Source: SIG603 sp964369415 (GTDB lineage: Bacteria; Bacillota; Clostridia; Oscillospirales; Acutalibacteraceae). Taken from it: a stretch of DNA of 45,402 nt. Numbering within the stretch: position 1 is the stretch's first letter; each line of letters opens with the position of its first letter. Both the position numbers and the translations under genes were made by a program. Positions 42,754 through 45,402 of this stretch are shown here, in pieces. The stretch spans positions 1 through 45,402 of the forward strand of contig CAYJFP010000017.1 in NCBI GenBank assembly GCA_964369415.1, written 5' to 3'. Below the pieces are notes generated by a model. That model was not told where the DNA came from, searched no databases, and saw only the letters and a program-made list of their open reading frames with translations.

Positions 42754-43257
42754 ATGAAAATATTTTCCTTAATACTAATGGCTGCATTGACTGCGGTCGA
42801 CCAACTGATAAAAATGCTTGTGGTAACACATTTAAGACCTATTGGAGACGTAGAAGTCATACCTGGTTTGCTTCATTTAACTTATGTTGAAAATACAGGC
42901 GCCTCATTTGGAATGCTTCCAGATTTAACTTGGGTTTTTGCGGCTATGTCATTGATAGTTTCGGCGCTGATTGTTGTTCTTTTTCTGAAATTTAAGACAC
43001 ACAACTTTTTCTCATACTTTGCGGCGATTACCATTGTAGCGGGCGGAATCGGAAACTTAATTGATAGAGTTATTTTTGGGTATGTGGTGGATTATATTCA
43101 TTTTAAATTTGACTTTTTTCCTTATATTTTCAACTTCGCAGATATTATGGTTGTTGCTGGAGTTATTTCATTCATCATTTTTTACATTAAAAATGGCAGT
43201 AAAATTAAAGGTTTTAGTATTGTAGAAGAAGAGAAAGAAAATGGAAACGAAGTTTGA
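42754..43257 (+). CDS. lspA: Lipoprotein signal peptidase II LspA
   Basis: A 167-aa aspartic protease of the membrane with four helices. VDQLIKMLV opens the first block. The conserved VENTGASFGML (about residues 46-56) follows. The catalytic Asp residues are in GGIGNLIDRVIFG (about 101) and IFNFADIMVVAG (about 129). It cleaves prolipoprotein signal peptides. It overlaps rluD by 17 bp, the common lspA-rluD pairing. The SD before ATG 42754 is weak (ACGGAT). Confidence 0.95.
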   Translation: MKIFSLILMAALTAVDQLIKMLVVTHLRPIGDVEVIPGLLHLTYVENTGASFGMLPDLTWVFAAMSLIVSALIVVLFLKFKTHNFFSYFAAITIVAGGIGNLIDRVIFGYVVDYIHFKFDFFPYIFNFADIMVVAGVISFIIFYIKNGSKIKGFSIVEEEKENGNEV

Positions 43258-44152
43258 GTTTTATGTAGAAAAATCAGATAGGCTAGACAAGATTATTTCT
43301 ACAAATATAGAACAAGTAAAAAGAACAAAGGCGCAAAACCTTATAAATGAAGGCAAAGTCTTTGTAGGCGGAAAGACAGTCTCAAAAAGCTTTAAGCCAA
43401 AGGTAGGAGACTTGATAGAAGTCTATGTAAATCCTCCAGAAGAGACGGATATTAAGGCCGAGGATATACCGCTTGACATTGTGTATGAAGACGCAGATGT
43501 TATAGTTGTAAATAAGAAAAAAGGCATGGTTGTGCATCCAGCACCAGGAAATTACGAGGGCACGCTTGTAAATGCCTTACTATTTCACGCAAAGTCGTCT
43601 TTGTCGGGTATAAACGGTAAAATCAGGCCAGGAATTGTCCATAGAATAGATAAAGACACAAGCGGGCTGTTGATAGTTGCAAAAAACGATGTTGCCCATG
43701 AAATACTCTCAAAGCAAATAAAAGAGCATAGCTTCACAAGAGAATACCGTGCGGTAGTCTATGGCAATTTAAAGGAAGATAAGGGCAGTGTAAATGCACC
43801 GATAGGGCGAAATCCAAAAGACAGAAAGAAAATGGCGGTTCTTCAAAATAAAGAGAGCGCAAGAGAAGCGATTACCCATTTTGAAGTAATGGAGAGGCTA
43901 AAAGGTTTTAGTTTTGTGAAATTCAATCTTGAAACTGGAAGGACACATCAAATTAGAGTTCACATGGCGTATATAGGGCATCCGATAGCGGGTGACGAAG
44001 TTTATGGACCTAAAAAAGTGATTAAAAAGCTAGACGGACAGTGTTTGCATGCAATTAAAATCGGTTTTATTCATCCTACTAAAAATGAATATATGGAGTT
44101 TGAGAGTGAACTTCCTAAGTATTTTAAGGATTTTTTAGCTACGCTTAACTAG
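43241..44152 (+). CDS. RluA/RluD-family pseudouridine synthase
   Basis: A 303-aa RNA pseudouridine synthase. An N-terminal S4 domain (about residues 10-75) is followed by the catalytic domain with GIVHRIDKDTSGLLIVAKND (about 128-147), whose Asp (IDKDT) attacks uridine. RTHQIRVHMAYIGHPIAGD (about 224-242) is the second family block. It probably acts on 23S rRNA like RluD, but the family also has tRNA enzymes. The start lies inside lspA with SD AGAAGAGAAAG. Confidence 0.92.
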   Translation: METKFEFYVEKSDRLDKIISTNIEQVKRTKAQNLINEGKVFVGGKTVSKSFKPKVGDLIEVYVNPPEETDIKAEDIPLDIVYEDADVIVVNKKKGMVVHPAPGNYEGTLVNALLFHAKSSLSGINGKIRPGIVHRIDKDTSGLLIVAKNDVAHEILSKQIKEHSFTREYRAVVYGNLKEDKGSVNAPIGRNPKDRKKMAVLQNKESAREAITHFEVMERLKGFSFVKFNLETGRTHQIRVHMAYIGHPIAGDEVYGPKKVIKKLDGQCLHAIKIGFIHPTKNEYMEFESELPKYFKDFLATLN

Positions 44153-44161
44153 GAGGCAGCT

Positions 44162-44500
44162 ATGGAAAAGAAAATAATTCAAATTTTGATTATAATTTTT
44201 GTTGGAATTGTAACGATAGTGTTGATAATGTTTTCAGATTTGATTTTTCCTCCAGATTTTGACGCCGAAGAAACTAGTTTTTTACAAATAGAAATGAGCC
44301 GAGATGAAAATTTACTTAATCTAAATGAAGCGAGCATTGAGGAAATAATGCGGGTAGACGGAATAGGCGAAGTGATCGCAAGCAGGATTTTGGATTATAA
44401 AAAGGAAAAGGGAGAAATTCAAGTTTTAGAAGAATTGTTGCAAATAGAGGGGATAGGCGATAAAATTTACGGAGAAATTCAGAAGTTATTTTACGTTTAA
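44162..44500 (+). CDS. ComEA-like helix-hairpin-helix membrane protein
   Basis: A 112-aa protein with one N-terminal membrane helix (about residues 7-29) and two HhH motifs: EIMRVDGIGEVIASRILDY (about 61-79) and LLQIEGIGDKIYGEIQKLF (about 92-110), preceded by LNLNEAS. The HhH pair matches the DNA-binding end of ComEA, the competence receptor. The SLBB domain usual between helix and HhH in Gram-positive ComEA is missing, so it is a short form. SD AGGAGG precedes ATG 44162. No comEB or comEC is in the window. Confidence 0.8.
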   Translation: MEKKIIQILIIIFVGIVTIVLIMFSDLIFPPDFDAEETSFLQIEMSRDENLLNLNEASIEEIMRVDGIGEVIASRILDYKKEKGEIQVLEELLQIEGIGDKIYGEIQKLFYV

Positions 44501-44682
44501 TATCTTTGTGTTTTATAGGCTCTTTGATTCCATCGTGCTGATTTGTAGCGGCGTGTTTTCCTGGATTTTTTCAAACTGTATAATAGATTAATAAGTATAT
44601 TGACAAAGGCTCCAATGATTAGTAGTACAGCGCCAAGAGCTGGATAAATGAAGAAAATTAGTACTGAAATTACAAAAAACAT
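44497..44682 (-). CDS. Small membrane protein with basic Tyr/Arg-rich tail
   Basis: A 61-aa protein with two hydrophobic segments (about residues 2-20 and 22-38). The tail (about 39-61) is rich in Arg, Lys and Tyr. No family is recognised. A GGGGGGG run on the minus strand (44689-44695) is a plausible SD, 6 nt before ATG. It starts 13 bp after the stop of a 41-aa gene on the same strand, so the two look like a small operon. Its end overlaps the stop of the HhH gene by 4 bp, convergently. Confidence 0.5.
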   Translation of the reverse strand: MFFVISVLIFFIYPALGAVLLIIGAFVNILINLLYSLKKSRKTRRYKSARWNQRAYKTQRY

Positions 44683-44695
44683 AGTTAACCCCCCC

Positions 44696-44821
44696 TTAAG
44701 AAAATAGCAATTTTAAGTCGTTTTCGGCTTCAGATACTGAGTCCGCAGAAAACCAAAAATTTCCGTTTAGGTCGTACACCTCATAATGTCCGTGTACACT
44801 GATTATCTTAATATTGTTCAT
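44696..44821 (-). CDS. Small 41-aa protein of unknown function
   Basis: Minus-strand ATG 44821 to TAA 44696, encoding 41 residues that begin MNNIKIISVHGHYEVYDLNG and end with DLKLLFS. AAGGGTG lies 7 nt before the ATG, a good SD. Alternating polar and hydrophobic residues suggest a beta-hairpin followed by a helix. No family is recognised with certainty. It is followed within 13 bp by the small membrane protein gene, and that tight spacing supports both as real. Confidence 0.5.
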   Translation of the reverse strand: MNNIKIISVHGHYEVYDLNGNFWFSADSVSEAENDLKLLFS

Positions 44822-44969
44822 GCTAAGCACCCTTTCGTTTTGTTGTGTCTTAATTGTACAAGATTAGATGTACGATAAACAGGACTTTGATTTAGGGGGT
44901 ATAGACCTTTTATGAAATGAAATAAGAGTTATTATCAAAAGTTTATTGGTATTAAAATTAAAATAACAC

Positions 44970-44998
44970 TTGATTTCCTAAGTCAAATTGTGTATAAT
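44970..44998 (+). promoter_or_regulatory. Promoter of tRNA-Ser
   Basis: TTGATT (44970-44975), a 17-bp spacer and a perfect TATAAT (44993-44998). The transcript would start about 12 nt before the tRNA. Confidence 0.8.
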
Positions 44999-45016
44999 AT
45001 TTAAGTTGTTAAAAAT

Positions 45017-45102
45017 GCAGAGGTATTCTAATGGTAAGGAGCCACATTGGAAATGTGGTGTGCCGCAAGGCATTGTGCGTTCGAGTCGCATCCTCTGCGC
45101 CA
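45017..45102 (+). tRNA. tRNA-Ser (anticodon GGA)
   Basis: A class II tRNA of 86 nt with CCA. The acceptor stem is GCAGAGG/CCTCTGC with discriminator G73, as SerRS requires. The anticodon stem CCACA/TGTGG has loop TTGGAAA (anticodon GGA). A long variable arm has stem GCC/GGC and loop GCAA, and the T arm is GTGCG-TTCGAGT-CGCAT. The D arm is unusual: stem TTCT/AGGA with a 7-nt loop AATGGTA, lacking the common G10. It decodes UCC/UCU. Confidence 0.9.
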
Positions 45103-45104
45103 GA

Positions 45105-45226
45105 AGGTGTGACACATCTGGATGTCATACAGAAAAACCATCAAAAACACCCCTAAAAAGGACGTTTTTAATGGTTTTTTCTTTTTTTACTAGCGAAATT
45201 TTTAGGTGTGTTTTTTTGGATGTCAT
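45105..45226 (+). repeat. Imperfect direct repeat pair
   Basis: AGGTGTG-7 nt-TGGATGTCAT (45105-45128) recurs as AGGTGTG-6 nt-TGGATGTCAT (45204-45226). The copies flank the tRNA-Ser terminator and are about 99 bp apart. Confidence 0.55.
45133..45185 (+). terminator. Terminator of tRNA-Ser
   Basis: AAAAACCAT-c-AAAAAC (45133-45148) pairs with GTTTTT-a-ATGGTTTTT (45164-45179), with one mismatch. A long T-rich run follows. It is a strong intrinsic terminator 30 nt after the tRNA. Confidence 0.85.
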
Positions 45227-45383
45227 TTGTGTTGTACGGGGTTTGAACTCGTAGTTTAGGAAAATAGAGTGAAAAAATTACATAAAATCAAATTTAGGGC
45301 GATAATTTTAAGATTAATTTCTTGAAGTTATTGCTCTTTTTTTGTTTTTAAATATAAAAATTAAAGGAGGTTTTACGCATCAA

Positions 45384-45402
45384 ATGAAATGTAAAACAAA
45401 AA
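45384..45402 (+). CDS. Possible start of a gene running off the window
   Basis: A perfect AAAGGAGG (45363-45370) lies 13 nt before ATG 45384, which opens a frame (MKCKTK) to the end of the window. The spacing is long, so another start beyond the edge is possible. GTTTTAC and GTAAAAC around the start could form a small hairpin. Confidence 0.25.

Larger units (their letters stand above)
45103..45383. other. Non-coding stretch after tRNA-Ser
   Basis: It holds a terminator (45133-45185), an imperfect direct repeat (45105-45128 and 45204-45226), a T-arm-like scrap near 45235-45255 on the minus strand, and an AT-rich region. No convincing gene was seen. Confidence 0.6.

Noticed and set aside
44988..45254. 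88-codon open frame across the tRNA-Ser gene and its terminator
   Set aside because: It is a shadow of the tRNA and terminator, starts inside the -10 box region, has no SD and no protein-like pattern.
45235..45255. T-arm-like segment (minus strand GAGTTCAAAC) suggesting a second tRNA
   Set aside because: No acceptor, D or anticodon stem can be built around it.
1..45402. CRISPR array, IS element or prophage
   Set aside because: No regularly spaced repeats, transposase, integrase or structural phage genes were seen on either strand.

Overview
The window looks like a chromosomal segment of a low-GC, endospore-lineage Firmicute of the class Clostridia. The case rests on AT-rich DNA with sigma-A-type promoters (TTGACT-17 bp-TATAAT), strong AGGAGG-type ribosome binding sites, a yunB sporulation gene, cdaA-cdaR, a YlbF/RicA-type regulator, SepF/YlmH/DivIVA, a split transketolase, a selenium/sulfur carrier-like protein with its cysteine desulfurase, and the gene order miaB-ylbF-mutS-mutL-miaA. 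No genus can be named from the sequence alone. I saw no phage genes, transposase, CRISPR array or rRNA.

Layout. 1-240: tRNA-Pro(GGG) on the minus strand with its own promoter and terminator. 281-6338: accessory metabolism, with a DtxR/MntR-like regulator, a sugar isomerase/epimerase plus Gfo/Idh/MocA dehydrogenase pair, a convergent OFA-type MFS transporter, a methyltransferase, and a DUF3343-cysteine desulfurase pair. 6347-8654: cdaA-cdaR (c-di-AMP synthesis), where cdaA appears to use a non-canonical ATT/ATA start. 8662-10533: two-subunit transketolase, whose promoter carries a perfect 16-bp palindrome. 10605-14413: a lactonase-SDR-sulfatase-SGNH esterase cassette. 14463-15626: two minus-strand membrane proteins (a Lit-like DUF1461 protein and a CmpB/DUF1113 protein).

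15704-31016 is a long plus-strand run: galE, maf, yunB, ligA, galK, nine genes of an Mrp/Mbh-type cation antiporter, and a CBS-domain gene. The antiporter has small subunits E, F, G, an MbhD-MbhE-MnhB fusion, subunit C and four different large NuoL/M/N-like subunits. 31046-42601 is a second long run: miaB, ylbF, mutS, mutL, miaA, an HlyD-like protein, yggS, sepF, ylmH and divIVA, linking tRNA modification, mismatch repair and septum placement. 42660-44500: lspA, an rluD-family pseudouridine synthase and a ComEA-like HhH membrane protein. 44497-44821: two tiny minus-strand genes. 45017-45102: tRNA-Ser(GGA) with a good promoter and terminator.

Most of the window is ordinary housekeeping. The parts most worth a second look are the four-large-subunit antiporter with its CBS partner, the sulfatase cassette as a candidate oxidative sulfo-sugar route, the non-ATG start of cdaA, the palindrome in the transketolase promoter, and the small-protein operon near the right end.
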